In this document: piece by piece, positions 45,199-57,542 of the stretch
Position numbering within the stretch: the first letter of the stretch is position 1
Layout of the letters: each line of letters starts with the position of its first letter
DNA from: Diphasiastrum complanatum
Taxonomy: Eukaryota > Streptophyta > Lycopodiopsida > Lycopodiales > Lycopodiaceae
Direction of reading: 5' to 3'
NCBI GenBank assembly: GCA_029204225.1
Contig: MU831555.1
Coordinates: 1-64,000, forward strand
DNA length: 64,000 nt
Translations under genes and position numbers: made by a program
The notes under the pieces: generated by a model
Database searches by the model: none
What the model saw: only the letters and a program-made list of their open reading frames with translations
What the model was told of the DNA's origin: nothing

Positions 45199-46000
45199 AC
45201 ATGACAGTACTCAATCTCATCGGGTTGTATGGTAGAGTTGTTAATTGTGGCCGACTAGCGCAAGCTCGATTCCCAACTGCTGCAAAGTGACATCTTAGGG
45301 GCTTGCCTCTTACATAGGATTGCCCAACTAGCGTTGCTATGTAGTATATATGTTGTATATTACTAACCACTAGAAGCTTAACATGTTGCAAAAAACAAAA
45401 TAAAACAAGACATTGCATGGTAATTATAAAAGTTAAAGAGAAAGTGATTATAGGGTATTTGGGATCAAGGGAAACTTGACATGGTGGTTTGGGATGCGCC
45501 CTCATCCAAGGGTGTTGTAAAGTTGATATGCATGATGCTCTCTCAAAGCCTTTGCCACTCTTGATTGAAGATGGGAGCAATTGAGAATAAGCTCTTCAGT
45601 GCTACAATCAATGTCCATACATTCATAGAGAATTGGTAATGGAAATACATCTCCACTAAATAGATTTATGGGAATTGGTTATCAAAGAAAACGTACATTT
45701 TGACTTTGACTTAAGACCTGTGAGATTCTATCTCTCTCTCTCACATATCTATATTATTTAGTGTTCAAGTGTGAAAGATGGAGAGAGAATAGCCTTGTGA
45801 ACATCCCAAAGGTAGGTTTCTTGTAAAAGGAAGTGACTTGGGAGTGATGAGACTTATGGTTGACCCCTTCCTATATTCAATCCCTATTCCCTACCTAAAT
45901 TGGGCAGCAGGTGGGGTAGCTAGTGTGACGATGATCGTGTGCAATTGAAGAGTCTTCATCATCATCATCATCAAGCAGTAGATCAGAAAAGCACCCAAAA
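45199..46000. other. Intergenic and transporter promoter region
   Basis: No gene seen. An 'atctatattattta' run near 45747 could be TATA-like but is far from the ATG at 46183. A CT run lies at 45730-45742. Confidence 0.3.
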
Positions 46001-46009
46001 GAACTAGGT

Positions 46010-46097
46010 GAGAGAGAGAGAGAGAGAGAGATATAGATCACTGATCAGCTGATCTCTGATCAGCTGCCTTGCCTTTGCCTTCTGTTTGCGTTTGGCT

Positions 46098-46140
<43 letters not shown>

Positions 46141-46182
46141 AATAGAGAGAGTGAGAGTGAGAGAGAGAGAGAGGGAATCGGC
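46010..46182 (+). repeat. GA/GT microsatellites in the transporter 5' leader
   Basis: GA runs at about 46013-46031, a GT run at about 46100-46121 and GA runs at about 46122-46175 lie directly before the ATG at 46183. 'ctgatcagct' occurs twice at about 46040-46066. GA-rich leaders are common in plants and can act as GAGA-type elements; that role is inference. Confidence 0.75.
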
Positions 46183-48716
46183 ATGGCAGGAGGAGCGATA
46201 ATCGGGCCTAGCGGCGAGAGGGCGCAGCTCTACGAGGCGCGCATAACCCTCTTCTTAGCAATTACGTGTGTGGTGGCTGCGAGCGGTGGTTTGATCTTTG
46301 GCTACGATATCGGTATCTCTGGTGCGTCTATTCTCCTTCCCTTTTGCTCTCTACACAGTACAGTCCACTTCACTGCACTGTAAACTAGCTCATCATGATT
46401 ACTGAGAATCTCGGCTGCAAGATACTTCATGGCAATCAATCAGAAACTGCAAGGATCTCGTCAGCTAGCCTGGTTGCTCGTAGTAATCTGTCCATCTCTC
46501 TCTCTCTCGGTTTTTCCTTCCTTGGCTGAGGATGGTTGTGTTTGTGTATATATGTGATGGTTGTCTCAGTTTTTCCGTCATTATATACATGTGATGGTTG
46601 TCTCGGTCTTTCCCTCTTTGGCTAAGGGTGGTTTTGTTTATATACATACGTGACGGTTGTTCCGGTCTTTCCCTCTTTGATTGAGGGTAAAGAGGATGGT
46701 GTGTTTGTGTATACATATGTGTGTGTGTGACGAGTTGTCTTGGTGTTTCCTCCTTGGTTAAGGATGTGTGCGTTTGTGTACATGTGTGATGGTTGTGTTT
46801 CTTTATCTGTGTGATGGTTGCAGGTGGTGTGACAGCCATGGATGATTTCCTTCAAAAGTTCTTCCCGGTCGTGTTGCGACACAAAAATGACAAATCAAGA
46901 GATCAAGATTACTGCAAATACAACAACGAAGGACTTACTTCCTTCACTTCCTCGCTTTACATAGCAGCCTTGCTTGCGAGCTTCGTAGCTTCAGTCGTCA
47001 CAAGGCGTTACGGGCGTAGGCCGTCCATTCTTCTCGGAGGCGTGAGTTTCCTCATCGGAGCTGCTCTCAACGCAGCTGCTGTCAACTTGGCTATGCTCAT
47101 CCTCGGGCGCATCATGCTCGGTGTTGGAGTTGGATTCGCAAATCAGGTAGCCCTTTACTTCAATGTGGACGATCCCTCTTTGGCTGCCTGATCGTCAGCT
47201 GCTCTAATTTCGAACATTCCTAAAAGCTCCAGAATATTATGATTACCTTTTGCAAGCACAGATTAATTTCATACTTCTGAAATGGGTCTTCGTGATCTGC
47301 AGGCTGTTCCTCTCTATTTGTCTGAAATGTCTCCCCCGAAGATGCGCGGTGGACTCAACATCATGTTCCAGTTAGCCATAACGATCGGAATTCTCGTGGC
47401 TAACTTGATCAACTATGGCACTGCGAAGATTTCTGGCTGGGGATGGAGACTCTCACTGGGCTTGGCAGCTGTGCCTGCAGGACTGCTGTTCGTGGGAGGC
47501 CTGTTTCTATCAGAGACTCCCAACAGCCTGGTTGAACGCGGGCGCTTGGATCAAGGCAGAGCTTTGCTGGAGAAGGTGAGAGGCACCAAGAATGTGGAGG
47601 CAGAATTCGAAGATCTTGTACAGGCTAGCCAGAATGCAAATGCAGTTAAGCATCCGTTCAGAAACATTTTGAAGAGGAGAAATCGGCCTCAGCTGGTGAT
47701 GGCCATCTTCATTCCCTTCTTCCAGCAGCTTACTGGCATCAATGCTATCATGTTCTACGCCCCAGTGCTATTCCGCAGCATTGGCTTTGGAAGTGATGCA
47801 TCTCTGTACTCAGCTGTGATTACAGGAGCAGTTAATGTGCTCTCAACACTCGTATCTATAGCTAGTGTCGACAAGTGGGGACGCCGAGCTCTCTTCCTGG
47901 AGGGTGGAGTTCAAATGTTCATTGCACAAGTATGATCTTCAGCTACTAGCTTCACAGTTAATGTCATCCACCGTCTGATGTTTTAACCGAAAAGAGCTAC
48001 TGTCTGCATTGCGTCTACTCTGTAACAGAATTTGTTTCAGTAAGAGAATTCATAATGTTTAATCTCCATCAAACAGTTGTCTTGATAGTTTAATAACAGT
48101 GAGCAGTTTGTTGTCAACCACTTAGACTTACTTTACTGGCTTTGACCAGCACTAGGTAAGCCTTATTCCCTTGACTTTCATAGAAGTGTTTGATTAGCTT
48201 GGATGCAGGAGACTTTTGTTCACTCAAAACGCTACATTTTTGCAGGTAGTGATTGCAGTCATTCTTGGAGATAAGTTTGGAGGAGCAAAGCAGCTGTCCA
48301 AGGGATTTTCTATCTTTGTAGTGGTTGTGATCTGCGTTTATGTGTCTTCCTTTGCATGGTCATGGGGTCCTCTTGGATGGCTTGTCCCTAGTGAGATCTT
48401 CCCTCTTGAGACTCGATCTGCCGGCCAAAGTATCACGGTGTCAGTCAACATGCTGTTCACCTTTGTGATTGCACAAGCATTCTTAGCAATGCTTTGCCAT
48501 TTCAAGTATGGAATTTTCTTGTTTTTTGCAGGGTGGGTTGTAATCATGAGTGTTTTCATTTACTTCTTTCTGCCAGAAACAAAAGGTGTAGCCATCGAAC
48601 AGATGATAAACGTTTGGAGGAAGCATTGGTTCTGGAGCCAAATCATTCCTGCTGAAGATGAGAATCCTGGAGAGAAGGAAAATGTTCAATTAGCAGACAA
48701 CAAGTCGAAGAACTAA
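46183..48716 (+). CDS. STP-type monosaccharide/H+ symporter (4 exons, complete)
   Basis: This is a plasma-membrane proton-coupled hexose importer of the major facilitator superfamily. Exons are 46183-46321, 46824-47146, 47303-47929 and 48246-48716; all introns are GT-AG and phases fit, giving 519 aa, typical for STPs. Landmarks: GYDIGISGG with Asp42 (the proton site in the family), RRYGRR at 107-112, [11 protein letters not shown] at about 224-234, QQLTGIN at 295-301 (sugar binding), DKWGRR at about 344-348, and PETKG near 473. Cys77 and Cys447 match the pair that forms the STP lid disulfide. There are twelve predicted membrane helices by eye. Exon 4 starts in phase at VVIAVILG after a 316-bp intron. 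Nothing is broken. Intron 1 holds a minisatellite. STP is sure; exact subgroup and preferred sugar are not. Confidence 0.96.
46495..46823 (+). repeat. Minisatellite in transporter intron 1
   Basis: About five degenerate copies of a 60-75 bp unit built on 'tttccctctttggctaaggatggttgtgtttgt' (in parts) and 'acatgtgatggttgtc'. They fill the end of intron 1 up to the splice acceptor at 46823. Confidence 0.7.
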
Positions 48717-49704
48717 GCTACTCTTGGCCTGGACTTCACTGTCAATTATCCATCCTTCAGGTTGCAACAGACAACCAAATCGCAGGCAATCTCCTAGGAG
48801 AAAGAGCTTTTGAAGCCTTCTACCTCAATTCCATTGATCTGCATATGCAAGAGCACATGCAGAAGAATCATGGGCGGTGTCCCACTAAGGAAAAAATATT
48901 CTTCTGCTATCTTTTGTTAGACAGCGTAGCTCTCTTTCTACTTTGGTTAGTCCAAATGTATTATCTCAGACCAGCTTAGCTTGCTTGCATTTCAGTGTTT
49001 GAAAGAAAGATGTTGTGAAAAGCCTTTGAAGTTTGGAAACTTTGTCCATTACATCAGGAACAAATGCTGTAACTACATTGCTATGTCTGCTATGTGAATC
49101 AAGTTGTCTCTCTTTAGGATGCTCACATCTGGTGGACCATGTATGATCTCAGGGTAGACAAGGCATCAGAGTTGCTCCTATCATAGATGTCAGCAAATTT
49201 CCTGGATTTAAAGGATTCTTTTAAAAAAACTGAACTGAAATGAAATTTTATTCCATCTATGAAAAGTCCCATAATAAAATCTACCTGCCCAGAAAGCCAT
49301 TAAAGTCCATAATCAGAAAATCACATGCCCAAAATGATTTCTCACTTTTAATAAAGGTTTTCATTAATTCGATAGACCAATTCACGACCGTGTATAACCA
49401 TGTTGGACCATTTTGGGGCTAGAAATAGCTTTCAAAATGAAAGCCTTCTGTCTCATTACAATACATTTCAAGTCCAAGTTTGCTTGCCGAGGAATCTGGT
49501 AACCGCAGAAACTCTGTCAACAAATTTGGTTCTGAATATGACGTTTGCATTATTGAACATGCCTTCCTTCAGCGATACCACAATAAACTGGTACAAGATG
49601 AAAGTTCAAAAATTGGCCAAAGTACTATCATGTCTGAAAAAGTAACATTGCCTCTCTGGACCAAATCAGTGAGCAAATTAATACAACTTGAATTGATACC
49701 ACAC
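48717..49704. other. Transporter 3' flank; no further gene recognised
   Basis: The first few hundred bases are the probable 3' untranslated region. Frames at 49240-49758 are antisense to, or downstream of, the SMC2 pseudogene; the final SMC2 exon could not be recognised here. Confidence 0.35.
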
Positions 49705-50577
49705 CTGAGAATGCGGAAAATGGGCTTTGATCATGCGACCTATATTGTGTGTGGCTAAGATCGAGTGCAGCATCCACCTGAAATACATATATGGTATGGT
49801 CCACATTTATCTTTGATATACTCACATTCAAAAGCATATACTTTGGCATAGACTACTATGGATAATTGAGAGCCCACCTCATCCAGAATGTAGAGAGGTG
49901 CAGGTTTAAACAGAAGTAATGCAAGGATTAAAGACAATCCAATCAAGGATCTCTGGCCACCACTTACTTCAGAAAGTGACTGCTTCCACACACTACCAAA
50001 AGCAACACGCACTTCAAACACATCCAAAAAATCACATCCTTATGGTGGATCAAGCTTGGCCATAGTTCCAGGCAAAGGAGTGGAGAATATAGAACCAAAA
50101 TCTCTGCACACAAACATACACTCAGACTCTGGGTGCTAGACCTCAATATTCTTATCAAGAAACAAGAACTAATCTTTGGCACAATTCCGGCAATACATAG
50201 GAGAAGAGCAGAGAATTAAAGGTAATTATGAGCACAATTCTAACAATACATGGGAAAATAGCAGAGAATCAAATGGCCCAAGTTTCTTACTTATTTACAT
50301 GCTGCCAAGTAACCTTCAGCGCCTCCTTTTTCTTCTCATCAGCTCCTTGATGACTTTTTGAATCTTAGACTTGTCATTCTAGATATAAGCATTTGACCAA
50401 TTTGTCAGCGAAATGTTTGCATGGAAGGTCAAAAACAAAAAGCCCCAGCACATCAACATAAAATTTGGTGTCATCTTCAACATTCATGTTATTCTGGATT
50501 GTGTATAGCTTAGACATGATCCTTGTACTCATCTTCAGCTTTCTCAAACGTTGTCATAACCTTCTTGTTTATTCTTT
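49705..50577 (-). pseudogene. SMC2: SMC2 (condensin) C-terminal pseudogene with introns
   Basis: SMC2 is the condensin ATPase that compacts chromosomes. Four exons are recognisable. About 50511-50577 encodes NKKVMTTFEKAEDEY. 50291-50378 encodes NDKSKIQKVIKEL and KVTWQHVNK. 49878-50103 encodes [20 protein letters not shown] with the ABC signature and PLYILDE with the Walker B end. 49705-49777 encodes [11 protein letters not shown]. Splice sites are mostly kept. Damage: one base missing after KEL in the second exon, TAA within the KLDPP-GCDF segment of the third, and one base missing after SHTQ in the fourth. The N-terminal and last parts are absent. Retained introns show a DNA-level duplicate, not a retrocopy. 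Confidence 0.88.
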
Positions 50578-50710
50578 TCTCCACACCGCAAATAAGTTTG
50601 ACACAAAATTACAATCTTTTGGAGTCAGCATAGCATCGTTAGAGCAACCATGAGGCCCAATGATGAGTACAAGACTAGATCAAGCCTTGTTGGTATCAAT
50701 CTAAGTTGCA

Positions 50711-51356
50711 CGTTCCGTTTCGGATCATCGCGTTCCGGAACGCGATCCAGGAATTCCCGTTAGGGTTTCCCGGCTCGCAATTTTTTTTTTTTCTTTTTGG
50801 AGAGTTGTCAATATGGGTATCCTTTGAAAGGATATAATAAAAGCAATTGTTATGCGAATGATGCTTGCTTTCAGATGGTTGCAGGCTACATTCATCAAAA
50901 ATTTGGACATCAATAGCTGGTTTCAGATGGCTGGATTTTCAGATTCTTTCAAAAATCTGGACATCAGTAGATGGTTTCAGCAAGAAGTATAAAATTCCCG
51001 CCAGTCTAAGGAAGGCTCCTTCTAACTCTTTCTATCGTTTTCTAACAGAAACCATTGGCATCAGAATTCCATTTCAAAATTGATTTATGATATCTATTGG
51101 AAAAGCAAATATTTCAAAAGCAGAACTGATTTCTGATTTCAAAAGCGAATATTTGGAAAGGCTATTAGAAATACTTCACGGAATGTGCATCTTAGAATCG
51201 GCTATCAGAAATAGCCTGATTGAACTATGATATATCTTGGATTGTGATCATTACATCATGTCCACCATTCAATTAGGGTTTAGTTAGTATTAAACTCAAA
51301 AAAAAATTGGCCATTAGCCTTTTTTTCAACAAAAAAAAAATCGCGATCCGGAACGT
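50711..51356. mobile_element. Small inverted-repeat (MITE-like) element
   Basis: The left end reads CGTTCCGtttCGGATCatCGCG and the right end, complemented, reads CGTTCCGGATCGCG, so the ends are inverted repeats with small insertions. A perfect 16-bp palindrome, CGCGTTCCGGAACGCG, lies at 50730-50745. The interior has direct repeats of 'aaaatttggacatca' and 'agatggttt' type at 50890-50985 and no coding frame. Both sides touch a 'ttgca' (50706-50710 and 51360-51364), a possible target duplication. Confidence 0.5.
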
Positions 51357-51726
51357 TTTTGCAGTGGATTGTGATCTGCTACAACTGTAGTGTCAATCTT
51401 GTGAGACATGGCTTGTGCTTTTCAGATGCTTTGTTTTTGGGATAAATATCATTTCAAATTTTGTATATCAAGCACCACCAATCCACATAGTAATTCTGTT
51501 CAGCATGCTTGCTTTCAAGATCCTTTCTAACCTTCCTTAGGTCTTAATGAGAGAAGTCATAGTCTGTACTAGGTTTTCCAAATAGTTGTTTTTCAGTAGC
51601 AGTAGATTCATGCTTTTTAATTTGATTTTGTCGTTTCTACTTAGTCTTGCTCCTTGTGCTTACTTTTTATACTTCAAAATCAATATCACTCGGCCAAATT
51701 GTTTCTTCTTCAAAAAATTCGACCTG
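51357..51726. other. No recognised gene
   Basis: Lies between the inverted-repeat element and the inverted gag. It may be degraded gag or unrelated DNA. Confidence 0.3.
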
Positions 51727-53260
51727 CTATACCACTTCATCTTTGACTTTAGTATCTTTAGTGGCTTCAAGTTTCACATATTTCACCAGTAGCTTTATAA
51801 CTGTTGGTTTAGGACATTCTAAAGTTGCATGTCCTTTTGCTCTACAATTTCCACACAAAGGCACATATCCAATCTGTTTCTTTGGTTCAGGACATTCATT
51901 AGAATAATGTCTAGATGTTCCACAATTGTAACATGTAGGTACAGGCTTCGTCTTTTGGACACCATTCTTTTGTTGATTGGGTACATATTTTGTACTGGAA
52001 TACATTTCCTTGCAGGAGGTTTAAATGAAGTAGAGGCTGGTGTAGAATTAGTTTTTGCATACTTCATATACATTTTCACCAAGATCTACCTCCTATCGGA
52101 ATTTTCTTCCTCATCACTTTCTTCCACGTAGGAAACCTGCATTTTGGCTTTGCATTCAGAATGATGGTGACCTTCTTTGTTGCACTTTGTACACCATACA
52201 TTTGATTTCCCTATTATGTTAGCATATTTCCTCTTATTCTTTGGTTGAAAAATGTGAACTTTTAAATCATCAAATTTCTTTCCAAGTTCCGATACTTCTT
52301 TTTTCCATAAACTTTGTTGTTTTCGATTGAAATTCTTTGGATCTTCCATTCTTTTTTAATTTTTTGGACACGTTTTATGGCGTTTCGAAGTTTTTCTTGG
52401 AGATTCATCTTCACTTGAATTGTCTGAATCTAAGCTGGAACTTGATGATGAACTAGTTTCCGATTTGGAATCCAATTCTTGGTCATCTGAAGAATATATA
52501 TGTCTTTTCTTTTTAACAAGTTCCTTCTTTGACCTTCGACTTCTAGATATTCGAGAAGTCCAGTACTTTTCTGCAGTAGCTATGACATGTTCCAAACTAT
52601 CAATGTGTCCTTGTTTGCAGTATCGATCTATTCTTTTGGGTAATCCTCTCAAGAACCATTCGATTTTCATAGCCACCGGGAATACTCCATTCACTTGACC
52701 AATTAATTTCTTCACTCTTTGAGTATATTTTCTCAAAAATTCTTTCTCTTTTTGTCTTATTGAAATCAATTGGGCCAGAATTCGAGTTGAATAGCCAATT
52801 TCTCTAAACTGCTTCAGAAATTGGATTTCTAAATCTCCCCAAGTTGCTATAAAGTCATGTTCAATCTTACTAAATCATGTCCTGGCTTCCTTCCTAAGAA
52901 GTCCGGGAAATATCCTCAATTTGTCAGCATCAAGACTTTCTCTGTTACTCGCAGCAATCGATTCAAATTGAGATACGTAACTGTCTGCGTCTTCCGAGGC
53001 TTTCCCTTTAAAATACTCATATCGGATTTTAGAAGAAGACAGTCCTGGAGTAGCCATATATTTCTGATCATTGTGATCTAAATGGGATGGGCTGGCTGAT
53101 TCACTTTCTAATGGCGGAGGTTTCTTAATATTGGGTTACCTTCTTTGATCAATACTAGTATTCCAATTTAATTCTCTTTCTCGTTCTCTACGTCTTTGTC
53201 TTTCTTGTGGCTCCTTTCTCTGTCTTTCTTGTCTTTCTCTCCAATATTGGTCTTTGGACA
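51727..53260 (-). pseudogene. Ty3/gypsy gag with three zinc knuckles, inverted relative to pol
   Basis: Read from an ATG at 53260: an Arg/Glu-rich N-terminus (RERQERQRKEPQERQRRR), a capsid part from about 53057 (FKGKASEDADSYVSQFESIA; later EKEFLRKYTQRVKKLIGQV and WFLRGLPKRIDRY), a Lys-rich and then Ser/Asp-rich segment, and knuckles CTKCNKEGHHHSEC (about 52190), CYNCGTSRHYSNEC (about 51930) and CGNCRAKGHATLEC (about 51860), all Cx2Cx4Hx4C. Stops occur near 53136, 52875 and 52356, and a frame change near 52080. Protease and RT pieces of a gypsy element follow the N-terminal end but on the plus strand. Confidence 0.82.
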
Positions 53261-53329
53261 TAAAACTACAAAAGAATCTAGCATTCAGAGGGTCGATGAT
53301 CAATTTTTTTTGAATGGGTTCGTGCAAGA

Positions 53330-54145
53330 ACCACTATTTTGTGCCGGTTTTAAAAATTCAAACAAAGTACTCAATGTAGGGGAAGCTTGGGAAAGTGAGC
53401 AAAGAAATATTACCCTTCCTATACAGCATTAACAGTTTAGTCGAGAGGCAACCGTGATCGATGGAGGTTTAGGATTCAATCTAATTTTAACACAGCTATG
53501 TGCTAAATGGGACCTTACAAGGATGAAACCTGCAAATTTTGCTATCAAGTTAGCTGATCAAATTACAGTTCGTGCTAAAGGCATAGTGGAAGACATACTA
53601 GTGAAGATTGCAGGAATCCAGTTTGTCATTGCTTTTGTAGTAATGGACTTGTAGAATGCACCATCAGTTTATCGCATTTTATTGGGATGACCATGGTTTG
53701 GAGTTGGGCAAATAATTCAAACCTGGGAAACATGAAAGATTACATTTGAAAATCGTGAAGGAGCAGTCAAAGTTGATCCATTGACTTGGACAATCAAACC
53801 ATCTATCCAAAAAGGGATGATGATTCATCAACAACGGATTATACTTGTGATCGACCAATGAAAGCTTTGGGAGTGCACTATAAAATAGATAATGTTAATT
53901 GGAATCAAGCTCTTGCAACCGTGGATTGTACAGCAGGATACATGTGTCAACGAGATAACAATTCAGAGTTGAGCGACATTTCTATGGTTGATTGTACTTT
54001 GGATACGCCGATCACCTTTCCAGTCAATATGATGAACGTGACATGGATATCGACTGATCTGATTCCAGATCCTATTGAAGAAGAACTTATTCATGTCAAC
54101 CATGCTTTATCCTATGACGAAAATGTTGAACTTACCGATGAGTAG
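53330..54145 (+). pseudogene. Ty3/gypsy protease region and linker
   Basis: VLNVGEAWESEQRNITLPIQ is followed, after a stop, by EATVIDGGLGFNLI with the retropepsin Asp, and FAIKLADQITVRAKGIVEDI, then a stop at 53652 and the RILLG-PWF segment. A linker frame at 53786-54145 is acidic and ends in TAG. This is the expected segment between gag and RT. It runs away from the gag at 51.7-53.3 kb. Confidence 0.7.
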
Positions 54146-56060
54146 ATTCTAAATCATATGGATTCTACAAGGTTTGGAGTTTGACATATTCCAGATGAAC
54201 CAACAATAAAATCGCCAAAAGCAGTTACATTGAAGAAAGAGAAAAATAAACATTGTTGTGTATTGAATAGGTAATGTTGCAGGTTACCTATTTGAAGATT
54301 TTGTCAAAAAACTTAGCTTTTTTGGTGATTTTAAAAAAGTGGGTCAAATTTTGACATTTCAGAATAAATTCAGCCAAAATATAGATGTGTTTAAAATAAT
54401 CACATTGAATTTTAGATGTTAAATTTTTAATAAAGTACAAAATTGAGACTCTGATTCGTATTAACGATTTCATGAACAAGACTCTTAAAACAATAGCATA
54501 CATTTCAAACAAACAAAAACAAATTGTACTTCAAACTTTTTGATGTACTTAATATATGTCAAAATTTGGGATATTGTAATTTGAAATAGTAAATGCAAAC
54601 ATAAGAGTATGTAACATTATATAAAGTTTTATTGGCATCAAGAATATAATGTCATGTCTACAATGTAAAGAGCAAATATGTATATTTCAAAAGAGGGTTT
54701 GCGTAATACAAGTAGCAAAAATAAACATAATCAAAATACTGAGAAACATTACATGATAATCAATTAATAAAACTTAGCAGCATATAATTTCTTACAAAAT
54801 TAAATTGAATTTTAAAGTTGTGTAGTAAACTTCTCTCAATTTGTTTCTAAATTCAATGAAACTAGTCAACAAAATGTTGATATGACAAATGCTAACGCCA
54901 CAAATTCTTATAAATTTCCTCATAAAAGTCTTATCCTATTGATATTTCCTTATACAGTTTGTGAAAAAAGTTTGAAAAAAAACACTTAAACTTCATAGTT
55001 AATATCAATTTTAGAAAATGTTATAAGAAACAACAAAGTTTTTGTCACAAAACAAGCATTTTTGGGCAACTTGGAAGTTATCAATACAAAATATAGAACT
55101 TTTGGACAAAAAATACGTAAGTTATTGATGTAATGATGACAAATATAATCAAGCCATGTAAACTATTGTAGTTATTGGCAAGCAAAAATGATTGCAATTC
55201 TAAAACTATATCAATTTCTATTGTACATGTCATAAAAAGTGCTACAAAAATGAGTTTATGACATGAAAACTCATTATGGGGACACAAAAAACATAAGAAA
55301 AATGGTCTGTGAACCCTCCAAGTGATCCTTGGGATCGAATTGAGGGTTTACAAAAAAAAAACAAAATTGGTGAATCCTCAATTTGATCCCACGGATCGAA
55401 TTCAAGGTTCATGGCCCATTTTTTGAATGTATTTTGTGTCCCCATAATGATTTTTCTTGTCACAAACCAAAAAATGTAGAAGTATTGAATTCATATATCA
55501 CAGGCTAACAAAACAAATATGTTTTACAACTAGAATGTTCATTGCTTGACATTATGTTTTTATCAGCTTGTACTGCCATTCATGACGTTAAACTAGAATT
55601 TGTAAATATGCCTTACAAAAATAATGAAGTCCGTCCAAGTCTCTCAATATTTCAGTTTAATGTTTGATTTAAAATGGAGGTGTTTTTCAAAGCATGTTCA
55701 TAAGTAACTATTTCGTTGTACAACTATTAGTAAATTGTAGACAAGCTATAAGAACATGCTCCTAGTAGAATACTCATCTTGTGCAAGTATCATTGAATTT
55801 TACAAAAGACGTTTTTAAATGAAATTTCAAATTTTGCTAAAAAATTTGTACCTTTTTAACCTCTTTTTTTTTATATCATTATCATTATAGGTGTTATCTT
55901 GTGCACCTATATTCTTGAAAACAAGCACAAATATGGTGAATTTTAATGGAATCTAGAGAATATGCCAAATAGTTCCCGTTTGCACGAAATATTACCTATT
56001 CCATATGCAACAGTGTTAATACAGGAGCAATGACGAAGAAGCAAGCTAAGCAACATTATA
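54146..56060. other. Very AT-rich insertion between protease and RT pieces
   Basis: No gene seen. Two near-complementary phrases built on 'gatccttgggatcgaattgagg' and 'gatcccacggatcgaattcaagg' (each given here in part) lie at about 55323 and 55385, and 'ctcattatgggg'/'ccccataatg' at 55270 and 55440, so 55265-55455 can fold back as an imperfect inverted repeat. This may be a small foldback element inside the gypsy linker. Confidence 0.4.
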
Positions 56061-56469
56061 ATACGGTTCTGAAATGGAAGAATACATCACGAGATGTAGT
56101 CTCTACAGTTGCTCTAAAAGAGGATTCCAGATAAAGGTAAAAGGAAGATCAAAGATGATTCTTCAAGTCAGAATTCTCGAAAGACATCAACTTCTAGAAA
56201 GTCATCATCTCCTCGAACGATTCCTGCCAAGAAAGCTAAACGTAAGTCAGATGAAGTCCAACATAACATGCCAAACCATTTCAAACGCTATACTTTGGAT
56301 GATGTTGGTATTATGTTACCAAAAGCTCATTGTGAACCTAATGAACAAGTGCCAGAAACACAAGAAGTTTATGATGGACCAGCTAACCTATGAATCTTGT
56401 TGAACCAAGAGAGGATGAGAAGATTGTTCAAGTTGGAACGCAACTTTTTCAAAATAGTTTCAAGCATTA

Positions 56470-56790
56470 AGAAAGTTGTTGATTAAATATCAAGATTGTT
56501 TTGCTTGGACATACAAGGATTTGAAAGGAATATCTACATCAATAATCAAGCATATCATTCTCTTGATACCCGATGCAATGCCAAAAGTTACAAGATTTTA
56601 TCATTGTAATCCGAATGTCACAGATCTTATTAAAAAAGAGTTACAAAGATTATTGGAATCAAATTTAATTTATGAAATTGAGCATACTGAGTGGGTTTCA
56701 CCAATTGTTGTCGTTCCTAAGAAAAATGGAAAGATGAGAATCTGTGTGAACCTAAAAGCTTTGAGCAAAAGTACATGCCATGACTAGTTT
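56470..56790 (+). pseudogene. Ty3/gypsy RT N-terminal fragment
   Basis: LLIKYQDCFAWTYKDLKGI is followed by ELQRLLESNLIYEIEHTEWV and SPIVVVPKKNGKMRICVNLK, the opening of gypsy RT. It stops near 56785, before the catalytic YxDD. It is similar to the minus-strand linker at 44.8-45.2 kb. Confidence 0.8.
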
Positions 56791-57542
56791 CAGCATTTAG
56801 AAAGTAGCATGTTTGAAGAACATGCTAATTTTTTTTTTTGTATGAGATCGTTTTTTGGAGCAAAAGTGTCGGCTTTATTCTAACACTATGCAAGTTCACA
56901 AATATAGATGTGAACCATTTAACTCACATCTTTTTGATGGCATATACCCTCTTGAAATGTTAATTGTAGTTTAATATTCATAAGTATTACTTATTATTTA
57001 TGGTGGGAAAATGTAAGGAAATTTCATATATGATAATAACCAAGAAAAATGCAAAAGCTTGCACACTTTTGGAGTCTATTAGATATCCACACAAAAATTT
57101 ATATTTTGAAAGGCTAATGAATTTGCTAGAGGGGCCGTTGGGGCTGAAAGTATCTTTGAAAACTTGTCTCATTTGAAGATGATTTACACTCACCTATTAA
57201 TGCCAATTGATACTAGACATATTGAATACTATCGTGGAAATAGGAAAGATAAGTTTAATGAAAATGATTCCAAAAAACTTATTGGCTATGTCTAAAAGGT
57301 AAGTATTATATCAAAAATTGTCAAACATACTTGTGTGTTTAAACTCATTAGAAGAAATAGTTTTTGCATCGGGGGTTCTTGGCATCACACAATTTGCCAT
57401 ACTTGAGTATATTGTTAAAGATTCTATCATAGACAATTCTAGCCTAGTGTGTCATATGTACTTTTCTTTTGGCAATTTCGTACCGTTGCATTAGCTTGTG
57501 ATATTGTGATATCATTTTGCAAGACCTTTACATTTGCTTATG
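56791..57542. other. No recognised gene
   Basis: AT-rich sequence with a T-run at 56829-56839. No domains recognised. Confidence 0.35.

Noticed and set aside
45131-45580. 149-aa minus-strand frame
   Set aside because: No domain or similarity; it overlaps the upstream side of a gypsy fragment in another frame.
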